Origin: Hominisplanchenecus_A murintestinalis
GTDB taxonomy: Bacteria; Bacillota; Clostridia; Lachnospirales; Lachnospiraceae
Length of the DNA stretch: 42,562 nt
NCBI RefSeq assembly: GCF_943193015.1
Contig: NZ_CALPCM010000027.1
Coordinates: 1 to 42,562 of the forward strand
Direction of reading: 5' to 3'
Both the position numbers and the translations under genes were made by a program. The number at the start of each line of letters is the position of its first letter. Position 1 is the first letter of the stretch. The notes below the pieces were generated by a model. The model did no database searches and was not told where the DNA came from. It was given only the letters and a program-made list of their open reading frames with translations. Positions 1 to 7,815 of the stretch are shown piece by piece.

Positions 1-700
1 CTGCTAAGAACGTCCCCTGAGTGTCCGCTTAGGGATATATGGCAGGTGCCCCGGCTGTGTGTCGGCTGGCGGCAGGGGAACTGTGGCTGCGTAGACTGTT
101 CCGATTATAGCGAAACTACTGGAGACTGGCGTTATATGGGCGTATGGCTGTATGGAACTACCATGCTATAAGGCACGGCAAATGGCGCTGTTTATGCGCT
201 TAACCGTAAGTATTGACGATTTATCGGGGAGTCCAGTACTTGCGTCGGGAGTCTGCATAGCTGACAGCTTTCGCAATATCAGCAGTCCTGCCACAAAAAT
301 AGTCCGCCTAGTTGTACAATTTCCGAGACGGGAACTTCCAGCAGTTTCGTTGCCGCCGAAACAGTCCACGCAGCCGTGCATCCCCGTAATGCCAGCCGTC
401 ACCCAGCCGGGAAGCCTGCCGCATATCCCTAGGCGGACACTCAGGAGACGCTTTTAGTGGAGGCGAAATCCACGCTTTACGGAGACTTATGCGCGAAGGC
501 TCTCCTGAGCGTATTTAGTTGTAGTTAGCGGCTAGTTCGACGGAACGTTGTCCCCGTCCGTGTGGGATATGCGGCAGGCTTCCCGGCGTCCGGCATAAAC
601 ATGGGGACTATCGGTTCCGTGACTATCTGGGGTAAGAGACAAACTCCCCGACAAACCGTAATTTACACGTAATCTCTCAGGTATTTTCTTCACCACATCA
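1..700. repeat. Gene-free region of diverged inverted and direct repeats
   Basis: I find no convincing gene here; the short open frames lack ribosome binding sites. The region is built from related copies of one sequence. Copy A (16-125, plus) matches copy B (336-445, minus) over about 110 positions at roughly three quarters identity by eye. Copy C (564-587, plus) is a perfect 24-base inverted match to 406-429, and its tail (about 644-671) again resembles the end of copy B (about 204-231, minus). A further 9-base inverted pair lies at 440-448 and 501-509. As RNA, 1-455 could fold back into a long imperfect duplex. It could be a structured RNA, a non-autonomous element or decayed coding repeats; I cannot tell which. 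The element may extend left of the window. Confidence 0.6.
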
Positions 701-744
701 AAAAGGCCTGTACAGCTACAGGAAATCCTGTATCTGTACAGACC
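701..744 (-). terminator. Rho-independent terminator of the surface-protein gene
   Basis: Read on the minus strand, arms at 734-744 and 705-715 pair with an inner stem (716-723 with 726-732), and the hairpin is followed by a run of T at 701-704. It lies just after the stop codon of the 760-2565 gene. Confidence 0.8.
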
Positions 745-759
745 GACCGGGGAGCTGAC

Positions 760-2565
760 TCAATCTAGCCATCTTCTCTTTCTTACTGTAATCCCAATTA
801 TCACAAACAATGCCGCAGCTCCGGCTGCTGCCGCCGGAAATGCATTGGTAGTATCGGATGTATTTGCCGCGGCCGCCACATAATTTCCTCCCGGACTGTT
901 GTAGGTCTTCTCTGTGCTGCTATTGGTGGATGGGGCGTCGTTCTTCGATGGCGCGTTCCCGGCGGGACTGTTTCCATTGTTTGTACTATTATTTCCGCTG
1001 TTGCCGGGAGTTCCGCTTCCAATGCCGATTCCTGCTATCAGAGTACTTCCTGCCACGCTGAACGGGCTGAAGGAACTTGTCTCAAAACTCATCATATTTC
1101 CGTGGATTACCGGTTTAATCGTCTCTACGGAGCCGTCTGCCTTGTAATGGAAAACGGTAAATTCTCCGTCAATCTCTACATCCGGAACCGGCATGGTGAC
1201 TGTTACCGTCTCTCCTTCCGGAAGGGTATATACGGAATCCGTATATAGGTTCCAGAGTGTCAGCTCATAGGGCACCAGTACTTTCAGCCCGTTTTCTTCT
1301 TTCTTGCCCACGTCTGTCAGCTTCACCCGGAACTGTACATACCAGGGAAGATTTCCGTATACGCTCACGCCAAGCTGTGTATGGTTATATGCTGCCGCCA
1401 TCTCCTTCGCTGATTCCAGAAGCTGTCTCACATGATTCGGAACAGCCTGCTTTTCTGCCGCAGTCAATCCGTCATATGCCTGTGATACCGGAAGCAGGCT
1501 GCCCACATCCTCTCTGGAATGGATATTCAGGGCGATAATAGCGTCCGTAACCGTTTCTACAGCTTTCCTGCGTACTGGCTCCTTCTCTTCTTTTATTCCC
1601 TGCTCTACTCCGGATGCACCGTCATTCTTCTCTGTCTGGGCTGTTTCCGGCTGCTTTGTCTCTTCCGGTTTTTTCTCAGTTTCCGGAACTGTATCCGGTT
1701 TCTTGTCTGCTTCCGGAAGTTTTTCTGTCTCTTCCGGCTTCACTTCTGTCGCGGACGTTTCATCCGTCTCAGCTGTTTCTCCTTCTGTCGCGTTGGTTTC
1801 ACCTGACTCTTCCGTATCTTTCTCTGTTCCCTCAGGATTTTTCTCTGTTTCTGTATTGTTATCCTCTTCCGTATTTTCTGTTTCGTCCGTTTCTTTATCG
1901 GATGAGGTAACCTTCTCCGTCTCGTCAGGAACAGCCGTCTCCCCTGTTTCCGTACTTACGGCCTCTTCCGTCTGCGCGGTTTCCTCATCTTTTCCGCCGC
2001 TTTCGCCTGTCTCGTCCTGTACTTCGTTTCCGGTTTCACTCTCCTCCATGCCCGGCTCCCCATCCTGCACGGCATCGCCTGCCACCAGCTCTTCATTCAG
2101 GTAAGTAGCTCCCCCTTCACCTGTGTATACACATCCTACGCCTTCCCCGCCTTTCACCTGCAGGGACACGCTGTCATCAAGCTTTAGGATACCTCTATTT
2201 GAAATTACTGTACTGCCATTACCAATTATTACAATATTATTAAGCGTCAGGCTGCCGCCCTCCTCTACCGCGAAAATCGGACCGTCAAGCTCTTCCGCAG
2301 CCTGCAGTGTAATCCCGTCATTTAGTGAATAGCTGCTCTCCCCTGTAATATAAATCGTGCCAGTCACTAAAATCGTTCCGCCTTCCGGCAGCAGCTTCTG
2401 CGCCTCATAGATAGAATCCAGCGGGCTTTCTGCCGTCATTCCGCTGTTCTCCCAGGAACCGTTCCCGCCGGCATAGGCAGTATATCCCTCTGCCCTGACC
2501 GGCATTGAAGCCAGCACCAATACGCCCGCCAAAGCCAGCGCCAGAGCTCTGTATCTTTTCCTCAT
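760..2565 (-). CDS. Secreted, C-terminally anchored surface protein with an acidic Glu/Thr-rich linker
   Basis: I do not recognise a named family. Order of parts: a signal peptide (about residues 1-26); a short region that reads like beta-helix rungs (about 30-155); a long Glu/Thr/Pro-rich low-complexity linker (about 165-335); a helical stretch; a beta-rich domain (about 390-510) typical of C-terminal modules in Lachnospiraceae surface proteins; a Ser/Asn/Gly linker; then a hydrophobic segment and an Arg/Lys tail. The tail has the layout of a sortase signal, but the usual LPxTG position reads NTSDT. Start choice: AGGAGG stands only 3 bases before the first ATG (2571) but 9 bases before the ATG at 2565, so I use 2565. 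It is probably displayed on the cell surface; its ligand is unknown. Confidence 0.75.
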   Translation of the reverse strand: MRKRYRALALALAGVLVLASMPVRAEGYTAYAGGNGSWENSGMTAESPLDSIYEAQKLLPEGGTILVTGTIYITGESSYSLNDGITLQAAEELDGPIFAVEEGGSLTLNNIVIIGNGSTVISNRGILKLDDSVSLQVKGGEGVGCVYTGEGGATYLNEELVAGDAVQDGEPGMEESETGNEVQDETGESGGKDEETAQTEEAVSTETGETAVPDETEKVTSSDKETDETENTEEDNNTETEKNPEGTEKDTEESGETNATEGETAETDETSATEVKPEETEKLPEADKKPDTVPETEKKPEETKQPETAQTEKNDGASGVEQGIKEEKEPVRRKAVETVTDAIIALNIHSREDVGSLLPVSQAYDGLTAAEKQAVPNHVRQLLESAKEMAAAYNHTQLGVSVYGNLPWYVQFRVKLTDVGKKEENGLKVLVPYELTLWNLYTDSVYTLPEGETVTVTMPVPDVEIDGEFTVFHYKADGSVETIKPVIHGNMMSFETSSFSPFSVAGSTLIAGIGIGSGTPGNSGNNSTNNGNSPAGNAPSKNDAPSTNSSTEKTYNSPGGNYVAAAANTSDTTNAFPAAAAGAAALFVIIGITVRKRRWLD

Positions 2566-2587
2566 GACCATTTTCCTCCTCCAGTTC

Positions 2588-2601
2588 TTTACAACCCTTT
2601 A
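2588..2601. repeat. 14-bp direct repeat, copy 1 (between RBS and promoter)
   Basis: TTTACAACCCTTTA occurs here and again, identical, at 2687-2700. This copy sits just upstream of the surface-protein RBS; the other overlaps its -35 element. It could be a two-site operator or leader element, which is inference. Confidence 0.6.
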
Positions 2602-2663
2602 AAACGACCTGTCTGATCTGTCTGTATACCAGGCAGTTATATAAAAGCTTTTTATCAGGGCTA

Positions 2664-2693
2664 ATTATATCATAGTTCTGTCACATTTTACAA
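2664..2693 (-). promoter_or_regulatory. Promoter of the surface-protein gene
   Basis: On the minus strand TTGTAA (2693-2688) and TATAAT (2669-2664) are 18 bases apart. The implied leader is about 90 nt. The second copy of the 14-bp repeat (2687-2700) overlaps the -35 element. Confidence 0.55.
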
Positions 2694-2700
2694 CCCTTTA
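2687..2700. repeat. 14-bp direct repeat, copy 2 (on the -35 element)
   Basis: Identical to 2588-2601, with starts 99 bp apart, in the divergent region between the surface-protein gene and the CorC-type gene. Confidence 0.6.
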
Positions 2701-2741
2701 TTACGTATATGTTAAGTTTTTTTTGCATTATTTTTGACTTC

Positions 2742-2770
2742 TTGCAATCATACATAAAATACGGTATATT
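2742..2770 (+). promoter_or_regulatory. Promoter of the CorC/HlyC-type gene
   Basis: TTGCAA (2742-2747) and TATATT (2765-2770) are separated by 17 bases. Transcription from about 2777 would give a very short leader before the RBS AGGAG at 2781. Confidence 0.5.
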
Positions 2771-2795
2771 GCTATCAAAAAGGAGATGATGATTT

Positions 2796-4094
2796 TTGGA
2801 CGCAACGTCTGCGATACAATTTTTTATACTGATAATCCTGGTGCTTCTTTCCGCTTTTTTCTCTTCTGCGGAAACTTCCCTCACCACGGCAAACAAAATA
2901 AAACTTAAAGCACTGGCTGATGAAGGAGATAAACGGGCAAAAACCGTTCTGAAAGCAACGGAGGACTCCGGAAAGATGCTGAGCGCTATTCTAATAGGGA
3001 ATAACATTGTAAACCTTTCTGCCGCCTCCCTGGTTACTACCCTGGCATTAAATCTCTGGGGAAGCGCCGCCATCGCCTTTGCCAGCGGGACGCTTACGAT
3101 AATCATCCTAATCTTTGGTGAGATTACCCCCAAAACGCTCGCAACGATCCATTCTGACAAAATGGCACGCCTATACGCAGGCTCTATTTTATTCCTCATG
3201 AGAATACTGACACCTGCTATTTTCATTATCAATAAGCTGGCGTTTCTCGTACTCACGCTTCTGCGGGTGGATCCTTCTGCAAAGGCGCCTTCCATGACCG
3301 AGCATGAACTGCGTACTATCGTGGATGTAAGCCACGAGGACGGCGTAATTGAAAGTGAAGAACGGCAGATGATATACAATGTTTTTGACTTCGGGGACTC
3401 TCTGGCAAAAGATATCATGGTTCCCCGGGTAGATATGACCTTCCTTGATGTAGAAAGTACGTACGAAGAAATGCTGGACGTTTTCCGGCGTGAGAAATTC
3501 ACAAGGCTTCCTGTATATGAGGGCAGCACGGACAATGTTATCGGCGTGCTTAATGTAAAAGACCTGCTGGTACATGACTCTTCCCGGGAATTTAACCTTC
3601 GCAGCCTGCTGCGGGAACCATATTTTACTTATGAATTTAAGAAAACCTCCGAACTAATGATGGAAATGCGGAAAGATTCCATTAATTTTACCATTGTACT
3701 GGATGAATACGGCGCTACCGCCGGATTGATTACTCTGGAAGATCTTCTTGAAGAAATCGTGGGTGAAATCCGGGATGAATATGACAAAGATGAAGAAGAA
3801 TTAATCCGTGAAATCGGGGAACGGGAATATATTGTAGAGGGTTCTCTGAAATTAGACGATTTAAACAATGCCCTGGGCCTTACGCTGGATTCCGAAGATT
3901 ATGATTCTGTCGGGGGGTACGTCATTGAACGTTTAGACCACCTGCCCCATGCCGGGGAATTTATTGTGGATGGACACGATATCCGCATGGTCGTAGATAC
4001 TGTAGACAAAAACCGGATTGATAAAGTTCATCTCTATCTCCCGGAAATCCAAGACGCCCCCCTGGACGAAGATAGTTCTTCTCTAAAAGATTAA
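2796..4094 (+). CDS. CNNM/CorC (HlyC) family membrane protein with CBS domains
   Basis: This is a 432-residue protein of the CorC/HlyC/CNNM family, whose members are linked to Mg2+ or Co2+ handling; the exact substrate cannot be read from sequence. Residues 1 to about 190 form the DUF21 membrane domain with several hydrophobic helices and the typical EITPK motif. A CBS pair follows (about 205-330, including MVPRVDM and GVLNVKD), then the C-terminal CorC_HlyC domain (about 340-420, with GG-V beside it). Length is normal. The start is TTG at 2796, after AGGAG at 2781-2785; the nearby ATGs at 2786 and 2789 are out of frame. It stands alone, divergent from the surface-protein gene and convergent with the sigma-like gene. 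Confidence 0.9.
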   Translation: MDATSAIQFFILIILVLLSAFFSSAETSLTTANKIKLKALADEGDKRAKTVLKATEDSGKMLSAILIGNNIVNLSAASLVTTLALNLWGSAAIAFASGTLTIIILIFGEITPKTLATIHSDKMARLYAGSILFLMRILTPAIFIINKLAFLVLTLLRVDPSAKAPSMTEHELRTIVDVSHEDGVIESEERQMIYNVFDFGDSLAKDIMVPRVDMTFLDVESTYEEMLDVFRREKFTRLPVYEGSTDNVIGVLNVKDLLVHDSSREFNLRSLLREPYFTYEFKKTSELMMEMRKDSINFTIVLDEYGATAGLITLEDLLEEIVGEIRDEYDKDEEELIREIGEREYIVEGSLKLDDLNNALGLTLDSEDYDSVGGYVIERLDHLPHAGEFIVDGHDIRMVVDTVDKNRIDKVHLYLPEIQDAPLDEDSSSLKD

Positions 4095-4140
4095 AGCTTC
4101 TGCCCAGAGAAATACCTCACAAAAGGCGGCAAAATAATTT

Positions 4141-4186
4141 AAAAAGCTTCCTGACACAGAATAATCTGCCGTGCAGGGAGCTTTTT
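4141..4186. terminator. Bidirectional terminator between convergent genes
   Basis: The arms 4141-4153 and 4174-4186 pair over 13 bases with one G-U pair. An A-run starts the hairpin and a T-run ends it, so it can serve the CorC-type gene (plus) and the sigma-like gene (minus). Confidence 0.8.
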
Positions 4187-4196
4187 CTTTTCATGA

Positions 4197-4955
4197 TTAT
4201 CCGACTTCTATTCCATCCCCCGCCATCCTGAGGATATCACGTATTTCTTCCAGCGGCATTTCCAGGTACACTGACAGCTCTTCCATCGAAACCTTACGTC
4301 CCAGATCGCGGGACAGGTTCCGCACCGCCTCCCCCAAATGATTCACCCTCTCAGCGATTTTCTTATCCATATCTTTCCATCCCTGCTGCTCCGCCAGCGC
4401 TTCTTCCATCGCCCGGCTCACAGCCTGATAAAGAAACTCTCTGTATGCCTGCAGGTTATCCATGACCTCCAGCCTGCCAAGAGCCAGTACCAGCGCCATA
4501 TTTCCCTCCTGGATTAAATCGCTAACCGGAAGCCCGCCGTAAGCATACGTGTGGGATATCTCACACACCATGTTCAAGTAAAGCTCAGCCAGCTTTTCCC
4601 TTGCCGCCCCATCCCCGGCTGCCGCCAAAAGGAAAAGCTTTTCTTCCTCCGCATCCGGTACCCGGAAAATTCCCTGCAAATCCGCCAGATACATTTCCAT
4701 GCAGGCATCCTCCGTCAGACTTGCATCCCCGCGGGAGCCGGGGGCTGCGGCCTCCCCGCCGCCTTTTGGTTCATAGCCCTGTACTTCTATCTTCTGACCT
4801 GCCAGATATTCATAAATCATGGAAAGCTGCTCTTCCTTTAAATGCGCGTTAGAGAAAAATTCATTAATCTCTTCTACCGTCAGGCAGTTTCCTTTTTTAT
4901 CTGCAAGCTCCTTGATTTCACTCAGCATTTCTCTAAAAATTATCTTCTCCGTCAT
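4197..4955 (-). CDS. Reduced RpoD-like sigma-70 protein lacking region 4
   Basis: The 252 residues follow the order of a primary sigma factor but stop early. Residues 1-58 resemble region 1.1 (VEEINEFF, YEYLAGQKIEV). About 79-105 resembles region 1.2, and 109-162 regions 2.1-2.2 with DLIQEGN at 146-152. The stretch after it (163-190) should hold regions 2.3-2.4, but the usual aromatic WWIRQ promoter-melting motif is replaced by EFLYQAV. Residues 203-250 resemble region 3. No region 4 (-35 recognition) exists; the stop is followed directly by the terminator. It may bind core RNA polymerase without normal promoter recognition, which is inference. Its start overlaps the stop of the S41 protease gene by 4 bases, so the two are translationally coupled. 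Confidence 0.7.
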   Translation of the reverse strand: MTEKIIFREMLSEIKELADKKGNCLTVEEINEFFSNAHLKEEQLSMIYEYLAGQKIEVQGYEPKGGGEAAAPGSRGDASLTEDACMEMYLADLQGIFRVPDAEEEKLFLLAAAGDGAAREKLAELYLNMVCEISHTYAYGGLPVSDLIQEGNMALVLALGRLEVMDNLQAYREFLYQAVSRAMEEALAEQQGWKDMDKKIAERVNHLGEAVRNLSRDLGRKVSMEELSVYLEMPLEEIRDILRMAGDGIEVG

Positions 4956-6205
4956 TGTCCTTCTCCTGTCTGTCCCAAAATTTCTATTGCTTTCTGAAGC
5001 TGGTTATCTTCTGATTTTTCTATCGTGACCTTCTGTTTTAAAGCTTCATCCAGTTCTACTTCTACATCCGGCTCAATCCCCACCTGATGAATGTCATTCC
5101 CTTTCGGTGTAAAATATTTTGCCACCGTTAGTTTAATTCCCGTCCCGTCGTTCAGGCTGATAATCCGCTGCACAATGCCTTTCCCAAAGGTCTTTGTTCC
5201 CACCAGGGTTCCGATGCCGTAGTCTTTTACTGCTCCTGCAAAGATTTCTGACGCGCTGGCGCTGTTGCCGTTTACCAGAACTGCCAGCGGCTTTTTAAAT
5301 TCATGGCTTCCGTCTGATTTATACTCTGTTCGGTTCCCGTTTTTATCCTCTGTATACACAATCAATCCCTTGGGAAGAATCTGCTCCAGCATATTGCACA
5401 CCGTCCCCAAAACGCCCCCCGGATTGTTCCGCAAGTCAATAATCAGTTTTTCCATACCCTGTTCTTCCAAATCATCCAGAGCATTGCTAAACTGCGCCTC
5501 CGTCACGGTATCAAACTCCACGATTTCAATATAGCCTATTTTACCGTCCAGCATCTCATACTCTACCGTAGGTACTTCAATAGGCGCTCTTGGCACATCA
5601 AAGGACAGGTAATCTTCCTCACCCTCCCGGGCTACTTCAATCTTCACCGTATCCCCCGGCTCCGTCTTAATCATGGATACCACTTCTGTTAAATCCATTC
5701 CTGTCACCTGCGTATCATTCACAGAATACAGGACATCCCCAGGCAGCAGGCCGGATTCTGCCGACGGCGTCCCTTCATAACAGCGCACAATCACCACCAT
5801 TCCCGTGGTACGATTCTGGGTCATTACCGCTCCTATCCCATTGTAAGCGCCGCTGCTGGCTTCCTCCGTCTTTTCCAACTCTTCCTTCGTATAATATGCC
5901 GCATACGTATCTCCCAGCCCCGCAACAAGTCCCTTGTACATCCAGCTTTCTACTTCTTCCCGGTCAATTTCATCCAAATAGTACTGGTTAATAATACTTT
6001 CTATATTCGCAAGCTTCCGCTCCACCCTTTCCTGATCGAGATACAATCCGTCAGAAGCTTGCGCTTCTGCCTCTTTCTGCGCCTTCAAAGCGGCGTTCTC
6101 CTGCTTAATCACCTCGCCTCTCGCAAAAAGAACGATGCCTGCTATCACCAGCATCGCACACAGCCCGCTCAGGAAACCTGTCTTAAATTTATCATTTCTC
6201 TCCAT
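4952..6205 (-). CDS. S41 family C-terminal processing protease (CtpA type)
   Basis: This is a 417-residue membrane-anchored serine protease. Residues 12-28 form a transmembrane segment, followed by a short coiled region. The N-terminal S41 part is about 60-115, and the PDZ domain about 118-205 (IGAVM, PGDVL). The catalytic core is about 220-375: DLRNNPGG at 257-264, the Ser motif NGNSASASE with probable nucleophile S317, and probable Lys base K342 in FGKG, 25 residues on as in the family. It should cut extracellular or membrane proteins at the cell surface. RBS AAAGGAG precedes ATG at 6205. It is the first gene of a two-gene unit with the sigma-like protein, a pairing that hints at a shared regulatory job but does not prove it. 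Confidence 0.92.
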   Translation of the reverse strand: MERNDKFKTGFLSGLCAMLVIAGIVLFARGEVIKQENAALKAQKEAEAQASDGLYLDQERVERKLANIESIINQYYLDEIDREEVESWMYKGLVAGLGDTYAAYYTKEELEKTEEASSGAYNGIGAVMTQNRTTGMVVIVRCYEGTPSAESGLLPGDVLYSVNDTQVTGMDLTEVVSMIKTEPGDTVKIEVAREGEEDYLSFDVPRAPIEVPTVEYEMLDGKIGYIEIVEFDTVTEAQFSNALDDLEEQGMEKLIIDLRNNPGGVLGTVCNMLEQILPKGLIVYTEDKNGNRTEYKSDGSHEFKKPLAVLVNGNSASASEIFAGAVKDYGIGTLVGTKTFGKGIVQRIISLNDGTGIKLTVAKYFTPKGNDIHQVGIEPDVEVELDEALKQKVTIEKSEDNQLQKAIEILGQTGEGQ

Positions 6206-6305
6206 ACTGCTAACTCCTTTGCTTTACTCTACTATATATCCTTTTTTTCATTTTATGCCTGCACAGCCAATCGAAATGCCACACGGAAAACCCTGTCCGC
6301 AGGGT

Positions 6306-6346
6306 AAAGAAACTGCCGCAGAACAGTCCCGGCCATTCTGCAGCAG
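6306..6346 (-). terminator. Terminator of the PucR/CdaR-type gene
   Basis: On the minus strand arms at 6346-6336 and 6323-6313 pair over 11 bases with one G-U pair and are followed by TTTCTTT. A smaller CCCTG/CAGGG hairpin with TTTT lies next to it (about 6289-6304). Confidence 0.6.
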
Positions 6347-6352
6347 CTTCCC

Positions 6353-7441
6353 TTAATAGTCCATGTTTTCCATATACTTCATGTACTTGACAACCATCAG
6401 GGCAATCTTAAACGTAATCGCATCCTCAAACACCCGCAAGTCCAGCCCCGTGCTTTTCTGCAGCTTATCCAGCCGGTACACCAGCGTATTCCTATGGATA
6501 TAAAGCTGCCTCGAAGTCTCTGACACATTCAGGCTGTTCTCAAAGAACTTGTTAATCGTCGTCAGCGTCTCTTCGTCAAAATCGTCCGGCGATTTCCCAT
6601 CAAAAATTTCGCGTATGAACATCTTGCACAGAGGAATTGGGAGCTGATAGATCAGGCGCCCTATCCCCAGGGAACTGTATGCGATGATATCCCTCTCATC
6701 AAAGAAAATCTTTCCTACATCCAGCGCCATCCTGGCCTCTTTGTAAGAGCGGGATACTTCTTTAATTTCATTCACAATCGTACCATACGCAATAGGGGAT
6801 TCCCTGCGCTTTTCCTGCGGCAGGCATTCCAGGATACTCTGTGCCGCCTGGTTCATCTGGGCATAACCCTCTTCCGCCTCCAGCTCTTTGACTACAATAA
6901 TACTTTTCTCGTCCACAGCAGTAACAAAATCACCGGGCTTATTTCCCAGAATCGTCCGCACACTCTCCAGCGATACCCCGTCTTTATCATGCTCAGTCTC
7001 CAAAAGAAATACCACACGCCGCACTTCCGTGCTGATATGGAGCTTTTTCGCCCTGTTATAAATATCCACCAGAAGCAAATTATCTAACAGCAAGTTCTTA
7101 ATAAAGTTATCTTTATCAAAGCGTTCCTTATACGCCACCAAAAGGTTCTGTATCTGGAATGCCGCCATTTTCCCTACCATGTATGCATCATCGCTGCTTC
7201 CTTTTGCCAGCAGCACATACTCCAGCTGATTTTCATCAAATACCTTAAAAAATTGATTTCCCTGTACTGTCTGGCTCTCGGCCGGCGAATCAGCAAATGC
7301 GGCGATTGATGTCCCCAGCTCCTCTGTTTCGGGAAATGTTGCCGCCAAAACATTTCCTTCCAGATCAATAACGCTCAAGTCAATTCTTGAGATAGTTTTT
7401 ATCCCTTCAAGCGTTGTCTGCAGAACTTGATTTGATATCAT
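6353..7441 (-). CDS. PucR/CdaR family transcriptional regulator
   Basis: The 362-residue protein has the layout of the CdaR (sugar-diacid) and PucR regulators. An N-terminal sensor region (about 1-130, with VIDLEGNVLA) is followed by a middle region of GGDEF-like fold (about 140-290) and the C-terminal PucR helix-turn-helix (about 305-355). The C-terminal motif is typical: NVSETSRQLYIHRNTLVYRL. The effector cannot be read. It is monocistronic, with a terminator after it and about 370 bp of AT-rich DNA before it, which includes an 11-bp phased repeat array. The AGGG-type RBS stands 7-10 bases before ATG at 7441. Its position downstream of glnN may be meaningful but gives no direct link. Confidence 0.85.
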   Translation of the reverse strand: MISNQVLQTTLEGIKTISRIDLSVIDLEGNVLAATFPETEELGTSIAAFADSPAESQTVQGNQFFKVFDENQLEYVLLAKGSSDDAYMVGKMAAFQIQNLLVAYKERFDKDNFIKNLLLDNLLLVDIYNRAKKLHISTEVRRVVFLLETEHDKDGVSLESVRTILGNKPGDFVTAVDEKSIIVVKELEAEEGYAQMNQAAQSILECLPQEKRRESPIAYGTIVNEIKEVSRSYKEARMALDVGKIFFDERDIIAYSSLGIGRLIYQLPIPLCKMFIREIFDGKSPDDFDEETLTTINKFFENSLNVSETSRQLYIHRNTLVYRLDKLQKSTGLDLRVFEDAITFKIALMVVKYMKYMENMDY

Positions 7442-7636
7442 GACATTCCCTCTCTTTCATTTAGTTTTATCATTCCCTGTCATTGCACAAATCTTACAAA
7501 AACAAGTCGGTATCTATAGCCTTACAATACATTTTAATATAAAACCACAAAAAAAGAAAGGAAAAATTTCTGTTTTTTATGCATTTTTTATGCATTCTTT
7601 ACATCATACACGCTCTTGCACGTTTTCCCTCCCCCG

Positions 7637-7702
7637 TTCATATTTTATTCATTTATCATTCAAAAAACTTTCATTTTACTCTCATTTTTTCTTCATTTGT
7701 AG
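7637..7702. repeat. Six-unit 11-bp phased TTCAT array
   Basis: Units begin at 7637, 7648, 7659, 7670, 7681 and 7692. They read TTCAT, TTCAT, TTCAA, TTCAT, CTCAT and TTCAT, each followed by T/A-rich filler, with CA invariant in all six. The 11-bp pitch puts every unit on about the same face of the helix, like the direct repeats bound by PhoB/PhoP-type regulators. On the plus strand a TATACT (7707-7712) follows at -10 distance; on the minus strand the array is about 200-260 bp upstream of the PucR/CdaR-type start. Function is inferred. The rest of 7442-7815 is AT-rich with no gene that I can support. Confidence 0.55.
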
Positions 7703-7768
7703 CCTTTATACTAAGACTATCAAAGATGATATTTTATAGTATACTTTCGAATAAACTTTTTCATAATA

Positions 7769-7794
7769 ATGCCAGACAGAAAACTGTCTGGCAT
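7769..7794 (-). terminator. Hairpin after glnN copy 1
   Basis: ATGCCAGACAG and its complement form an 11-bp perfect stem with an AAAA/TTTT loop, about 20 bp after the glnN stop at 7816. The following minus-strand bases (TATTATG) are only partly T-rich, so termination may be imperfect. Confidence 0.6.
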
Positions 7795-7815
7795 CCTCCC
7801 TTTTCAGGGCATTTT

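Noticed and set aside
152..457. Short open frames on both strands in 1-700, including a 78-residue minus-strand frame with GCVDC
   Set aside because: No ribosome binding site, poor composition, and the frames overlap each other. They follow from the repeat structure of the region.
1519..2104. Plus-strand Ser/Val- and Phe/Leu-rich open frames inside the surface-protein gene
   Set aside because: They are the antisense reading of the Glu/Thr-rich linker of the minus-strand gene.
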